A stretch of 64,000 bases of DNA from JBFMGD01 sp040751775 (lineage in GTDB: Bacteria; Bacillota; Dethiobacteria; DTU022): assembly GCA_040751775.1 (NCBI GenBank), contig JBFMGD010000009.1, positions 7,515 to 71,514 of the forward strand, read 5' to 3'. The notes under the pieces are model-generated. The model was not told the DNA's origin. It saw only the letters and a program-made list of their open reading frames with translations, and searched no databases. Below, piece after piece: positions 35,275-44,464 of the stretch; within the stretch, counting starts at the first letter, position 1; each line of letters starts with the position of its first letter. Both the position numbers and the translations under genes were made by a program.

Positions 35275-36000
35275 ATGGGGGTGGGAACAACGGAACACAA
35301 GGCGAATTCCCGCATTGTGCTTGTGGTTGATGATGAGCCGGATCTGGTTAAACTGTTGAAGTTCAACCTGGAGAAAGAAGGATATTCCGTGCACACCGCT
35401 GCATCCGGTTCCGAAGCAATCGCTGCTGCGTTGCATTCTCCGCCCGATTTAATTATTCTGGACGTGATGCTACCGGAGATGGACGGGTTGGATGTTTGCC
35501 GCCGCTTAAGAAGTATTGAACAGACCGCAGCGGTACCGATCTTGATGCTCTCGGCTCGCAGGGAGGAACTTGATCGAGTGCTGGGCCTGGAGATGGGCGC
35601 TGACGACTACGTGGTCAAACCCTTCAGCGTGCGCGAGTTGGTAGCCCGAGTACGGGCTATGCTGCGACGCCAGGATCGGAAAGCGGTAACCGGGGTTGAA
35701 GAGGTTTTGGTGGTCAATGACGTGACCCTGTACCCCGAGCGGCACCAGGTGGTAGTACGGGGGGAGGCGTGCCTCCTCACCTTCAAGGAGTTCTCGCTGC
35801 TATACTTGCTGATGGCAAACGCCGGGAAGGTGATGACCAGGGATCTGCTGCTGGAGCGGGTTTGGGGGTATGAAACCGATATTGATACCAGAACCGTGGA
35901 TGTTCATATTCGTTACCTCCGGCAGAAAATTGAGGCAGACCCCGCTGCCCCTGTTTATATCGAGACTGTCCGAGGCGTGGGTTACCGGTTTGCCAGGTAA
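35275..36000 (+). CDS. phoP: OmpR-family response regulator, PhoP type
   Basis: A 241-residue response regulator. The receiver domain has the acidic pair VVDDEP, phospho-acceptor Asp63 in LIILDVMLPEMDG, and KPF. The C-terminal winged helix ends with DIDTRTVDVHIRYLRQKIE and VRGVGYRF. Context (phoR next, pst genes and PhoP boxes downstream) points to the phosphate-starvation regulator. Starts at ATG 35275 or GTG 35281 are both possible. The 258 bases before it, shared with the divergent nifJ, hold no site I trust. Confidence 0.9.
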   Translation: MGVGTTEHKANSRIVLVVDDEPDLVKLLKFNLEKEGYSVHTAASGSEAIAAALHSPPDLIILDVMLPEMDGLDVCRRLRSIEQTAAVPILMLSARREELDRVLGLEMGADDYVVKPFSVRELVARVRAMLRRQDRKAVTGVEEVLVVNDVTLYPERHQVVVRGEACLLTFKEFSLLYLLMANAGKVMTRDLLLERVWGYETDIDTRTVDVHIRYLRQKIEADPAAPVYIETVRGVGYRFAR

Positions 36001-36085
36001 TTTTAAAAACCCTTGTTCTCTTAAGAATTACTGAGTTTGATTGCCGCACTAGTGGAATTCAATACCACCTAACGGGGGCAAAAAA

Positions 36086-37888
36086 TTGTTTTCAGTTATT
36101 CGCTGGCGCTTCATCTCATACTACCTGGTTGTGTTCACTGTGATCGTCCTGGTGATGGGCACCTTTTTTATCATCTTTCTAAATTATTTCTACAGGGAGA
36201 ACCTGCGTTCCCACCTTTTCGCTCAGGCCCGATTGGCAGCCTTGTTAGTAGATGAAACAGCAGGTCAGGAAGGGACTGCCGGCGATTTGGATCTTTTATG
36301 TAAAAATCTGGGTAACGAGCTGAACCTACGGGTCACTCTGGTTGACCTCGACGGTACCGTGATAGGCGATTCGTCGGAAAATCCGGCTATCATGGATAAT
36401 CACCTCATCCGCCCGGAAATTCAGGAAGCCTTGTCCAGCGGAAAGGGAGTCGCGGAACGCTACAGTTCCACAATCGGTCAGTATATGTATTACGCTGCAA
36501 TCTCCATTTATTCGAAAGATGCGCCGCATTCCGGTCCGAAACGGGTAGAGCGGGTTATACGCTTGGCAATTCCTCTCTCTGAGATACACGAGGCTGTGTG
36601 GAAAGTAAGGCTCTTCGTAATTATCGTCCTGATTGTATTTACTGCTGCTGCTTTACTGTTGGGAATAGGGTTGTCTCAAAAAATTACCAACCCCTTAAAA
36701 GCGATCTCCGCGGCGGCCCGTTCCATCGCCAGGGGAGAATTCGAGCCAACCCTGGAAGTGGGGGGGCGGGACGAGATGGCCAAGCTGGCGCAGACTATCC
36801 GAGAAATGGGTTTATCCTTGCGCAAAAAAGTCCAGCAAATTCTGCTGGAAAAGACCAAGCTCGAAGCAGTAATCAGCTCGGCGGACAGTGGCATCGTGAT
36901 GGTCGATCGCGCGCTAAGAATTGAGCTGGTCAACCCGGCGGCGGAAAAAATATTTAATGTTACTCGACATGAGACGGTGGGGGTGCCTGTGCAGGTCGCC
37001 CTGCGTTACTACTCTCTTTTTGAAAACTTAAAGGCAGTATATGAATACGGAAGGCCTCGTAATTTTGAATTATCCCTCTATTATCCGCGGTCGCTTATCC
37101 TTCAGGCTTCCCTGGTGCCCGTGGTTGGGGCCAGAGGAGAGGTGATGGGGGTGCTGGCCCTCTTTCATGATATTACTTCTATACGCTCCGTGGAGCAGAT
37201 GCGCAGTGATTTCGTGGCTAACGTTTCTCACGAACTGCGTACCCCTCTTACTGCAATTAAAGGTTACACGGAAACGGTTCTGGACAAGGATTTAACCGAA
37301 GAACAGTTGGTAGATTTTTTCCGGATTATCGACCGCGAGGCAGGAAGGCTGGCTCGCCTGATTGACTCTTTGCTCGACCTTTCCAAGATAGAGGGCCATA
37401 AAGATATGGTCAATAAAGAAGCGGTTAATCTAGTTGACCTTTGTCGAAAAGCGCTGCTGGATCTTGAAGAGCTGCACCGCCAGAAAAAGACCGTTATCCG
37501 CGTTTCTCTGCCTGATAGTCCCCTGTATATCTATGGAAATGCTGATTGGCTGCGCCAGGCGGTAGTAAACATATTGGAAAACAGTATTAATCACGGGTAT
37601 TCTGACGGTGTCATCGAGATGCGAATCGTTGAAACAGAGGGTAGAATCACCATGGAGATACAGGATAACGGTCCCGGTATCCCTGAAGCTGATTTGCCTT
37701 ATGTATTTGAGAGATTTTACCGGGTCGATAAGTCCCGCACTCGCAAGAGCGGCGGCACCGGTCTCGGTTTGGCCATCGTTAAACATATAATGGAAGCTCA
37801 TGACGCCGTCTATGCCATAGAAAGCTCGCCCGGCCGGGGTACTATCTTCCGCTTTTCCCTTCCCCGATACCATTTGATCAAGGAATAG
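36086..37888 (+). CDS. phoR: Phosphate regulon sensor histidine kinase
   Basis: A 600-residue membrane kinase: TM1 (about 12-34), an external domain of ~140 residues, TM2 (about 174-196), HAMP, a PAS domain (~255-365), HisKA with phospho-His382 in NVSHELRTPLTAIKGY, and HATPase with N (ILENSINHG), G1 (DNGPGIPE) and G2 (GGTGLGLAI) boxes. It partners PhoP and probably receives PstSCAB-PhoU signals. TTG start behind GGGGGC, 85 bases after phoP. All catalytic motifs are intact. Confidence 0.92.
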   Translation: MFSVIRWRFISYYLVVFTVIVLVMGTFFIIFLNYFYRENLRSHLFAQARLAALLVDETAGQEGTAGDLDLLCKNLGNELNLRVTLVDLDGTVIGDSSENPAIMDNHLIRPEIQEALSSGKGVAERYSSTIGQYMYYAAISIYSKDAPHSGPKRVERVIRLAIPLSEIHEAVWKVRLFVIIVLIVFTAAALLLGIGLSQKITNPLKAISAAARSIARGEFEPTLEVGGRDEMAKLAQTIREMGLSLRKKVQQILLEKTKLEAVISSADSGIVMVDRALRIELVNPAAEKIFNVTRHETVGVPVQVALRYYSLFENLKAVYEYGRPRNFELSLYYPRSLILQASLVPVVGARGEVMGVLALFHDITSIRSVEQMRSDFVANVSHELRTPLTAIKGYTETVLDKDLTEEQLVDFFRIIDREAGRLARLIDSLLDLSKIEGHKDMVNKEAVNLVDLCRKALLDLEELHRQKKTVIRVSLPDSPLYIYGNADWLRQAVVNILENSINHGYSDGVIEMRIVETEGRITMEIQDNGPGIPEADLPYVFERFYRVDKSRTRKSGGTGLGLAIVKHIMEAHDAVYAIESSPGRGTIFRFSLPRYHLIKE

Positions 37889-37900
37889 TATGCTGCTTGT

Positions 37901-37939
37901 TTAACATAAAGTTAACCTCATTTTCCCTTTCCCTTAACA
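37901..37939 (+). promoter_or_regulatory. PhoP box upstream of pstB
   Basis: TTAACA (37901), TTAACC (37912) and TTAACA (37934) fall in exact 11-bp register, with one degenerate slot at 37923. This matches the TT(A/T/C)A(A/C)A repeats bound by PhoP in Bacillus. It lies directly after phoR and 110 bases before pstB, so pstB-phoU can be induced apart from phoPR. Confidence 0.75.
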
Positions 37940-38049
37940 TTAATCAATTAAAATCATGTTTAGAAATTGTTTTAAATCCGATAAACTTGGGCGGTATCTA
38001 TCCACATGTGGAAGGAGGAACTGGGGTCATTCTCAAGACCGGTAAATAA

Positions 38050-38898
38050 ATGAATATAACTCTTTTTAATAAACAAAAAGAACAGGCCGGCGTCTTTGAA
38101 TTATCTGCAAACAATAGAATGGAAAGTGATGTTAAACGCAATAACGCGATCAAAGTAAAAGTGGAGAATATGAATTTTTTTTATGGGCCCAAACAGGCCC
38201 TCTTTGACATTAATATCGAGGTGTTGGAGAAGAAAATCACGGCTTTAATTGGCCCTTCGGGTTGTGGGAAAACAACATTTCTCAGAATCCTCAATAGGAT
38301 GAATGACTTGATCAGCGACACCCGCTTGGAAGGTAAAGTTTTGCTGGACGGAGTGGACATATTTGATCCTGATCAGGATGTAGTTGAATTACGTAAAAGA
38401 GTGGGTATGGTGTTTCAGCAACCGAATACTTTCCCGAAGAGCATTTACGATAATGTGGCATATGGTCCTCGTATACATGGAATCAGGCAGAAGAAAGTTT
38501 TGGATGAGATCGTAGAAAGCAGTTTACGAGGAGCGGCTTTGTGGGACGAAGTTTCGGACCGACTTGACAAGTCTGCCCTGTCGCTGTCGGGTGGTCAACA
38601 GCAAAGGCTGTGCATTGCCCGGGTTTTGGCAGTACAGCCTGAAATACTCTTAATGGACGAACCGACATCAGCCATTGACCCTATTGCAACACAGCGGATT
38701 GAAAATTTGATTCGTGAATTATGTGAACATTACACGATTATCATCGTCACTCATAATATGCAGCAAGCAGCCCGGATATCTGATTATACCGGTTTTTTCT
38801 TACAGGGCAATCTCGTTGAGTTTGGTAAAACAACGCACATTTTTACAAAACCGGAGGATCAGCGTACTGAAGATTATATAACCGGTCGTTTTGGTTGA
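38050..38898 (+). CDS. pstB: Phosphate ABC transporter ATP-binding protein
   Basis: The ATPase of the high-affinity phosphate importer. Walker A GPSGCGKT, Q-loop FQQPNTFPKSIYDNVAYGPR, signature LSGGQQQR, Walker B ILLMDEPTSAID and switch TTHNM-like IVTHNMQQAARISDY are all present. 282 residues with an N-terminal ~30-residue extension; no good ribosome site precedes ATG 38050 (the AAGGAGG at 38011 is 35 bases away), so the start is uncertain. It is separated from pstSCA, which lie on the other strand. Confidence 0.93.
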   Translation: MNITLFNKQKEQAGVFELSANNRMESDVKRNNAIKVKVENMNFFYGPKQALFDINIEVLEKKITALIGPSGCGKTTFLRILNRMNDLISDTRLEGKVLLDGVDIFDPDQDVVELRKRVGMVFQQPNTFPKSIYDNVAYGPRIHGIRQKKVLDEIVESSLRGAALWDEVSDRLDKSALSLSGGQQQRLCIARVLAVQPEILLMDEPTSAIDPIATQRIENLIRELCEHYTIIIVTHNMQQAARISDYTGFFLQGNLVEFGKTTHIFTKPEDQRTEDYITGRFG

Positions 38899-38926
38899 GA
38901 TATCTATGAAGGAGCGAAAGTTTAGG

Positions 38927-39607
38927 ATGAATGATAACCCGATATGGACGGAGAAAAAGGTAGTATTTGAAAAGAAAATGGACTTCTTACAGATTAAACT
39001 TCATCAAATGGGAAGCCTGGTGGAGGAATCCATTGCAGGAGCTATCGAAGCCTTAAAAAAACAAGATTTAGCTTTAGCAAGAAAAATTATTGAGGGAGAT
39101 GATTTGATTGACAATTTAGAATTGGAAATAGAAGAAAAATGTCTGGAACTTATCGCTACACAACAACCCATGGCTAAGGATCTGCGTCGTGTGGCTACAT
39201 TATTCAAAATGATTAATGATTTGGAGCGTATGGCCGACTATGCAACGGATATAGGCAAAATTACGTTGCGCATCGGTAATGAACCGCTAATTAAACCTTT
39301 GGTCGATATTCCCCGTATGGCCTTATTAACTCAGAAGATGGTCAAACAGGCCCTGGATGCTTATGTGCGAGAAGATGTTGACCTGGCATTGGCTGTGGCC
39401 AAAGATGACGATGAGGTGGATCAACTGCACGGCCAAATTTTCAGGGAATTACTGCTGATAATGATGGAAAATCCACGCACCATCACCCAGGCTACCAGTC
39501 TGCTTTTTGTCAGCCGTTGGCTGGAGCGTATTGCCGACCATGCCACTAATATTACTGAAGAAGTTGTCTTTCTAGTAACCGGCGAGAAAAAGCTGCTCAA
39601 TGAATAA
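38927..39607 (+). CDS. phoU: Phosphate transport regulator PhoU
   Basis: A 226-residue helical-bundle protein that links the Pst transporter to PhoR. Two PhoU repeats are visible, each with the metal-site helix: MINDLERMADYATDIGK and VSRWLERIADHATNITEEVVFL. I choose ATG 38927 (MNDNPIW) with AAGGAG 11 bases upstream; in-frame upstream starts overlap pstB. It ends the plus-strand pho transcript. Confidence 0.93.
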   Translation: MNDNPIWTEKKVVFEKKMDFLQIKLHQMGSLVEESIAGAIEALKKQDLALARKIIEGDDLIDNLELEIEEKCLELIATQQPMAKDLRRVATLFKMINDLERMADYATDIGKITLRIGNEPLIKPLVDIPRMALLTQKMVKQALDAYVREDVDLALAVAKDDDEVDQLHGQIFRELLLIMMENPRTITQATSLLFVSRWLERIADHATNITEEVVFLVTGEKKLLNE

Positions 39608-39656
39608 ACAACAATCACAAAAGGGGTTACGACCAAGCAACTAACCGCATTTAATT

Positions 39657-39695
39657 ACGCCGACTGTGAAAGCTGCGGTTGGCGTTTTTGTATTG
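39657..39695. terminator. Terminator between convergent phoU and pstA
   Basis: ACGCCGAC pairs with GTTGGCGT (one G-U) around a loop, followed by five T on the plus strand. It lies midway between two converging phosphate-regulon transcripts. Confidence 0.65.
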
Positions 39696-39703
39696 CATTC
39701 AAG

Positions 39704-40537
39704 CTAACGGAACATTTTAACTCTCTGCCGGGTAGTGAGGAAATTTGTTAAAAAGTTGATTATGATAATGGTGATAATCAAAACGGCACCTGTTCCGTAA
39801 GCCTTTTCCATGGAGATGCCTTCCACGGAAAGCACGTACATGTGGACAGCCATTGAACGTCCGGGGGCAACGAGCGATTTAGGGATCCCGAGAGCACTGC
39901 CAGCAGTAAGTATTACTGCTGCAGATTCTCCCACAGCTCTGCCGATGCTGAGTATAGTGCCGGTAATAATACCGGGCAAGGCGGACGGCAGCACGACTTT
40001 TACAATGGTTTGCCATTTGGTCGCACCCATGGCCAGACTGCCTTCCCGATAGGGGTTAGGTACGGCAATGATTGCTTCCTCCGCTGTTCTGATCATGGTC
40101 GGTAAAATCATTAAGGCCAGGGTAAGGCCCCCAGATAAGATGGACCAACCCATCCGCAGGTAAATTACAAAGAAAGCGAAGCCGAATATGCCAAATATAA
40201 TTGAAGGTATACCGGCCAGAGATTCCGTTGTAAAGCGGATCATCTTGAGCAGCTCACCCTTTCGTTTATACTCCGTTAGGAAGATCGAAGCGCCAACCCC
40301 TATCGGTGTCGCTACCAAAAGGGAAAGTAAAATCAAATAGAAGGTAGCTACGATGGAAGAATAGATGCCCCCCTCTTTTCCCATGCCGCGGGGGCTTTCC
40401 AGTAAGAATTCTAGATTAATTGAGTTTAGGCCGTGGGTCAATACATTGCCGATAATCATTGCCAATATCAGTACCACGATTAAAACCGTGATCCAGCAAA
40501 AGGTTTTAAACAGTACTTCTTCAAATTTTGGCTTCAT
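39704..40537 (-). CDS. pstA: Phosphate ABC transporter permease PstA
   Basis: A 277-residue permease with six membrane helices and the ABC EAA-type loop EGSLAMGATKWQTIVKVVLPSALPGI. The helix containing SLAGIPSIIFGIFG is typical of PstA. Its start overlaps the end of pstC by 17 bases. Last gene of pstSCA. Confidence 0.94.
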   Translation of the reverse strand: MKPKFEEVLFKTFCWITVLIVVLILAMIIGNVLTHGLNSINLEFLLESPRGMGKEGGIYSSIVATFYLILLSLLVATPIGVGASIFLTEYKRKGELLKMIRFTTESLAGIPSIIFGIFGFAFFVIYLRMGWSILSGGLTLALMILPTMIRTAEEAIIAVPNPYREGSLAMGATKWQTIVKVVLPSALPGIITGTILSIGRAVGESAAVILTAGSALGIPKSLVAPGRSMAVHMYVLSVEGISMEKAYGTGAVLIITIIIINFLTNFLTTRQRVKMFR

Positions 40538-41444
40538 CCGAAGTCCCTCTCCTCCTAATACGCAGGTTAATGGCTATATTTAGTAACATGATAAAAATAA
40601 ACAGCACAACACCTGTTGCAAAAAGAGCTTGCTGGTGATCGCCGTAAGCGTAGCCGATTTCTATGACGATATTTCCAGTCAGAGTGCGTACCGGGTCTAA
40701 AAAGGAACCGGGCATGCCGGGAACATTGCCTGTAACCATGATAATGGCCATTGTCTCCCCGATGGCTCGGCCCATGCCCAGAATGATAGCGGTGATGATT
40801 CCCTGGCGGGCGCAAGGTAGCAGAATATACTTAATCGTTTGCCAGTGGGTTGCGCCCAGCGCCAGGGATCCTTCTTTGTAGGTTTTGGGAATACTGCGCA
40901 AGGCATCTTCAGAGATATTAATAATAGTAGGGAGAATCATAATGGCCAGGATCAGTGAGCCGGCCAGAGCACTAAATCCGCTGCCTCCGAAATAAGAACG
41001 TAAAAAAGGCACCAAGACGATTAAACCCCAGAACCCGTAAATCACGGATGGTATCCCAGCCAGCAACTGTATCATCGGGCGGAGTACCTGGGCGATCAGG
41101 CGGGGAGAAAATTCAGCTAAAAAAATTGCACCTCCCAGCGCAAGCGGTATGGCAAATAACAATGCTCCTAATGTGACCATAAATGATCCAATGATCATTG
41201 GCAAGATGCCAAACAAGCCCTGCATCGGGCGCCAGGTACTGTTTAAGACAAAGTTAGAGAAGCCAACCTTTAAGATCAGGGGGAGGCCGCTGTAAAAAAT
41301 AAATAAGGTAATCACAGCCACAGCAAGGATGGAGGTGATCGCGCAACTAAGCAGAATCTTTTCTACAGCGTTTTCATAAAGCTGTCGGCTAAACAATATT
41401 TTTTTACGTCCTGCGGATGCATTCTGGTCGGTAAAAGCTTGCAT
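40521..41444 (-). CDS. pstC: Phosphate ABC transporter permease PstC
   Basis: A ~307-residue permease with six helices, the motif LLAGIPSVIYGFWGL and the EAA loop KEGSLALGATHWQTIKYILLPCARQGI. ATG 41444 stands 9 bases after GAGGAG; the GTG at 41456 overlaps that site. It follows pstS on the minus strand by 123 bases. Confidence 0.94.
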   Translation of the reverse strand: MQAFTDQNASAGRKKILFSRQLYENAVEKILLSCAITSILAVAVITLFIFYSGLPLILKVGFSNFVLNSTWRPMQGLFGILPMIIGSFMVTLGALLFAIPLALGGAIFLAEFSPRLIAQVLRPMIQLLAGIPSVIYGFWGLIVLVPFLRSYFGGSGFSALAGSLILAIMILPTIINISEDALRSIPKTYKEGSLALGATHWQTIKYILLPCARQGIITAIILGMGRAIGETMAIIMVTGNVPGMPGSFLDPVRTLTGNIVIEIGYAYGDHQQALFATGVVLFIFIMLLNIAINLRIRRRGTSDEAKI

Positions 41445-41567
41445 GAAATACGGCACTCCTCTCCAGAAGAAAAACCTAATTAATCCTTATTTCACGACAA
41501 CAACTCCAGGAGCAGTTGGATTATGCTGCTCCTAGAGCAATCACCTGCTTGTAGAGGGAAAAGTTTT

Positions 41568-42416
41568 TTAATATATGCTCACCAAACCCGCTTCTTCTAT
41601 AATGGCCTGAGCTTCCGCGCTGATTGCAAATTCGAGATATGCTTTTGCCAGTCCCTGGGGCTCACCTTTGGTTACGTAGATGAACGGACGGGATACTTTA
41701 TATGTTCCCGATATAATCGTCTCAACGCTAATTGCTGCGCCGTCTACTTTAACGGCTGCGACATCGGCATTGAGAGCCGATAAAGAGATGTATCCGATGG
41801 CATTTTCATCCCCGGCCACTGTGGTTTTGACCGACCCGGTAGAGTTTTGGACAATGGCCTGATCGCTAATCGGGTTGTCTTTGCCCATCACAATCTCTTC
41901 AAAGGCACTGCGCGTCCCCGAACCTTCTTCCCGGGTTACAACAACGATCGCCTTATCCGGCCCGCCGACCTCTTTCCAATTGGTAATTACACCGGCATAG
42001 ATGTCACGGATCTGCTCCAAGGTTAAATCTTCTACTGTTGATGAGGGGTGAACCACAATAGCAATTCCATCTTTAGCCAGAACCACTTCATTCAAGGCCT
42101 TCTCTTCAGTTTTTAATTCCCTGGAGGACGCGCCGATTTCGGCGGCGCCTTCATCTGCAGCTTTAATACCGGTGCTGGAACCACCGCCCTGCACGTAAAC
42201 CGTTGTTCCCGGGTGAAGGGCCATGAATTCTTCCGCCAGCAGTTCGGATACGGGTTGAACGGAGGTAGAACCGGCGATAGTAATCGTGCCGGTTAATACA
42301 TCCTCATCACCGTTTGATTCATCCACTACTTCGTCAGTGCTGCTGCAGCCGACTAAGCTAAATACAAGCAAAACAGAAACCAGTAAATAGAGACCTGTTT
42401 TAAAAAAACTCTTCAT
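41568..42416 (-). CDS. pstS: Phosphate-binding lipoprotein PstS
   Basis: The extracellular phosphate receptor of the transporter. A lipoprotein signal (residues 1-~24, ending LVGC) is followed by an acidic linker, the phosphate-binding loop IAGSTSVQPV, GGGSSTGIKA, VVTREEGSGTRSAFEE, and a C-terminal SAEAQAIIEEAGLV. 282 residues, normal. PhoP boxes lie ~75-110 bases upstream, in a segment that is duplicated at 51215. Confidence 0.95.
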   Translation of the reverse strand: MKSFFKTGLYLLVSVLLVFSLVGCSSTDEVVDESNGDEDVLTGTITIAGSTSVQPVSELLAEEFMALHPGTTVYVQGGGSSTGIKAADEGAAEIGASSRELKTEEKALNEVVLAKDGIAIVVHPSSTVEDLTLEQIRDIYAGVITNWKEVGGPDKAIVVVTREEGSGTRSAFEEIVMGKDNPISDQAIVQNSTGSVKTTVAGDENAIGYISLSALNADVAAVKVDGAAISVETIISGTYKVSRPFIYVTKGEPQGLAKAYLEFAISAEAQAIIEEAGLVSIY

Positions 42417-42562
42417 TTAACTAACCTCCCCAGTTGTAATCATTTGTAACAGTAACGTAAAACTGTCTAAATAAACATTAACACCGGTTTGTTAACACAG
42501 TGTTAGCCCAGTGTAAAATGTTAATGCTGTTATGTAAAAAGTATGCTAACCGGGGGTGTGTC
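42416..42562. repeat. 147-bp direct repeat, copy 1 (pstS upstream region)
   Basis: Base-for-base alignment with 51215-51361 at a constant offset of 8799 shows 145 of 147 identities and no gaps; the two differences are C/T in CTGTCTAAAT and C/A in GTTAGCCCAG. The repeat begins at the first base of the pstS start codon (as CAT complement) and ends at GGGGGTGTGTC. The sequence on the right then turns into an ABC ATPase cut at its 5' end. The two copies bound the accessory island. Confidence 0.95.
42490..42524 (-). promoter_or_regulatory. PhoP box upstream of pstS
   Basis: On the minus strand TTTACA, CTAACA and TTAACA stand in exact 11-bp register (plus 42512, 42501, 42490), with a further TTAACA at 42519. 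This is the PhoP-box pattern and points towards pstS. An identical set exists at 51289-51323. Confidence 0.75.
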
Positions 42563-42780
42563 CGTCATATGGGCCATAGTGAAGTCCGCGCCGTGCAAAA
42601 CATATCCGTGGCAATCAAGGCCGGGGATTACTTGGCCGTGGTCGGTCATTCCGGCTCCGGCAAGTCTACGCTGCTGCGGATCATCGGTGTGATAGAATTG
42701 CCTACGGAAGGGGAAGTCTATCTCAACGGCATCTGTACCGGCGCCGCGAAGTCTCAAGAGTTGACCGATCTGCGTGCGGT
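42563..42780 (+). pseudogene. ABC transporter ATPase fragment (LolD/MacB type)
   Basis: Directly after the repeat comes MGHSEVRAVQNISVAIKAG, Walker A GHSGSGKSTLLRIIG and PTEGEVYLNG up to LTDLRA, i.e. only the first ~70 residues of a LolD/MacB-type ATPase. The 5' start is replaced by the repeat, and the 3' two-thirds (Q-loop, signature, Walker B) are absent, replaced by an IS91-type remnant. It is truncated at both ends. Confidence 0.8.
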
Positions 42781-42794
42781 GTTTGGCTGTACGG

Positions 42795-43570
42795 AGAAAT
42801 ATTAAAGCAGGTGCCGCACCGGCAATGGGTTTTCAGCACCCCCAAAAGGCCCCAGAATCTATTTTTTGTATGACCGCAGGCTGTTGGCCAGGTTGAGCCA
42901 ATACACGTGGAAAGTATTATCCGCCTACTTAAAACAAGGCGCCGCATTTGGTGATGCCAGTCCCGGCGCGGTGATAGCGGTGCAAACCTTTGGCGATTAT
43001 CAAAATTTTAACCCCCACCTGCACGTTATCGCCACGGACGGCTGCTTTTACGGCAACGGAGGCTTTGCGGTGGAGTCAGGGCCGCATTCATCCGACCTGG
43101 AAGCGGCGTTTCAAATGGAAGTTTTCAAAATGCTCAAGAAAGAAGAGAAGATAACGGACAGTATTATTGAGAATATGATGGGGTGGCATCACAGCGGGTT
43201 TAACGTCTACTGCGGGGAAAGGATCTGGTAAGTTGAACAGCGAGGGGCTCGAAAGGTTGGCTTAAGTATCATCAGGGCGCCCATCTCGTAAGGAGCGGAT
43301 GATCTACATCCCGGCAGCTGAAACCAAAGATGGCGTGGCCTTAGGTGCGCATCATATCTTTTATCGAAGATAAAGAGACCATCAAGAGGATTTTAGCTCA
43401 TCTCGGCTTATGGCAGACCCGGAACCACGACCCGCCGCCCCGTAAGTTAATATGTATAAATAAATTCCGGATCTTTTAGGAATTCAAGGAAACGGTTTAT
43501 GATGATTTTTCGCAATTGACTCCTTATGATGACGATTATTCCCAAGTGGCCGAAGAACACTACTCTTGAG
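42795..43570 (+). pseudogene. IS91-family transposase remnant
   Basis: Pieces in several frames match an IS91/IS801-type rolling-circle transposase in order: LKQVPHRQWVFSTPKRP, then after a frameshift near 42862 YDRRLLARLSQYTWKVLSAYL, AVQTFGDYQNFNPHLHVIATDG (the HxH motif), GWHHSGFNVYCG, stop, ERMIYIPAAETKDG, and a C-terminal ILAHLGLWQTR. The piece around 43230-43400 is internally deleted and the N-terminal zinc domain is missing. Dead. Confidence 0.75.
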
Positions 43571-43664
43571 ATCCACCAGCCAACCTCCTCGCAAACCCAC
43601 TCTTAAGCAACAAGCCATCTAAGCGGGACTACTATGTCCAAAATCAGGGTTTAATTTCACATCA

Positions 43665-43718
43665 TCGGGAGACTGGGTAGTATAGCCCGTCTTCGTTTTT
43701 TCCAAGCCGGTCTCCCGA
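43665..43718. repeat. Inverted repeat downstream of the IS91 remnant
   Basis: TCGGGAGACTGG (43665-43676) pairs with CCGGTCTCCCGA (43707-43718), 11 of 12 plus a G-U, around a 30-nt loop holding a T-run. It may be part of an element end. The stretch 43571-44160 otherwise shows no coding region that I recognise. Confidence 0.5.
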
Positions 43719-43773
43719 CCCTAAACCGGTGCCATATTGTGTAAGCTGAAGTAACTTATGGGTAAATTATGCG

Positions 43774-43803
43774 TTGACATCCGTGCCAGAATATTGCTAT
43801 ACT
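43774..43803 (+). promoter_or_regulatory. Orphan sigma-A-like promoter
   Basis: A perfect TTGACA (43774-43779), an 18-bp spacer and TATACT (43798-43803). No recognisable gene follows; the short open frame at 43758-43955 has no credible start site or homology pattern. Perhaps the leftover promoter of a lost gene. Confidence 0.45.
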
Positions 43804-44091
43804 TGCTCCAGGGAAAAGCAAATTCCTGGTATGGAAGGGCCATGTCAAGACCCCTCGCAAGCTTCTTTTTTAGTTATTACATTGAACAAGTCTGTGGGCC
43901 ATATCGACGATGGATCAACCTGGTATTCGCGTGTTGGTTAACACATGATATTTGATCCGCCGGGAGCTGTCCCGATCTATCAGCGTGCGTCGGGTTAATG
44001 CCCTGCACATAGGAATTTCGGGGAATTCTCCACTCGTTGCCCACACTCGTTCAAATTTTTAATCTTCTTTGAAAAGAGTATTAGCAGCAGC

Positions 44092-44140
44092 GCTTGTGGT
44101 TTTGTGGGTAACTTGAAAAGTTATCCATAAAGCCACAAGC
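44092..44140. repeat. Long hairpin, 23-bp arms and 3-nt loop
   Basis: Arms 44092-44114 (begins GCTTGTGGTTTTGTGGG) and 44118-44140 (ends ATAAAGCCACAAGC) pair over 20 of 23 positions. The A-run after it on the plus strand would be a U-run before the hairpin on the minus strand, so it is not a standard terminator. It lies just downstream of the IS110-type remnant. Confidence 0.6.
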
Positions 44141-44159
44141 AAAAAAAATTCACCAATGG

Positions 44160-44441
44160 TTATATAGCCTCTGACAACTCTGTTTCCGCTTTTGGTGATG
44201 GAACCCCTCTTCAAAACGGGTAACTCTGCTATCACATTCCTCTATGGCATAAATATGTTCACTCAGGATCATCTACTGTATGGAATTATCCAGTTTAAGG
44301 GCCTTAAGCCATTTCCAGTATTTAGAACCCCAGTTTCTTGTTCCCTGCGGTGATCTAATCCCCTGCCTGAGTAAGTATTTTAATAATTTCTGCCGGTTCC
44401 TATGTAGGTCTTCGGCCGGGGCCTGTTCCACCATAGCTTAT
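44160..44441 (-). pseudogene. IS110-family transposase remnant
   Basis: On the minus strand, VEQAPAEDLHRNRQKLLKYL, LRQGIRSPQGTRNW, KYWKWLKALKLDNSIQ, a stop, and MILSEHIYAIEECDSRVTRFEE match the middle of IS110/IS116/IS902-type transposases. In another frame, SITKSGNRVVRG matches the late motif ITKTGN. The DEDD catalytic N-terminus and most of the C-terminus are gone. Recognised by pattern only. Confidence 0.65.
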
Positions 44442-44464
44442 CTTGCAGCAGGTTTTATCTTCTA

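Noticed and set aside
43758..43955. Short open frame after the orphan promoter
   Set aside because: No ribosome binding site at a proper distance and no protein family pattern; kept only as a promoter note.
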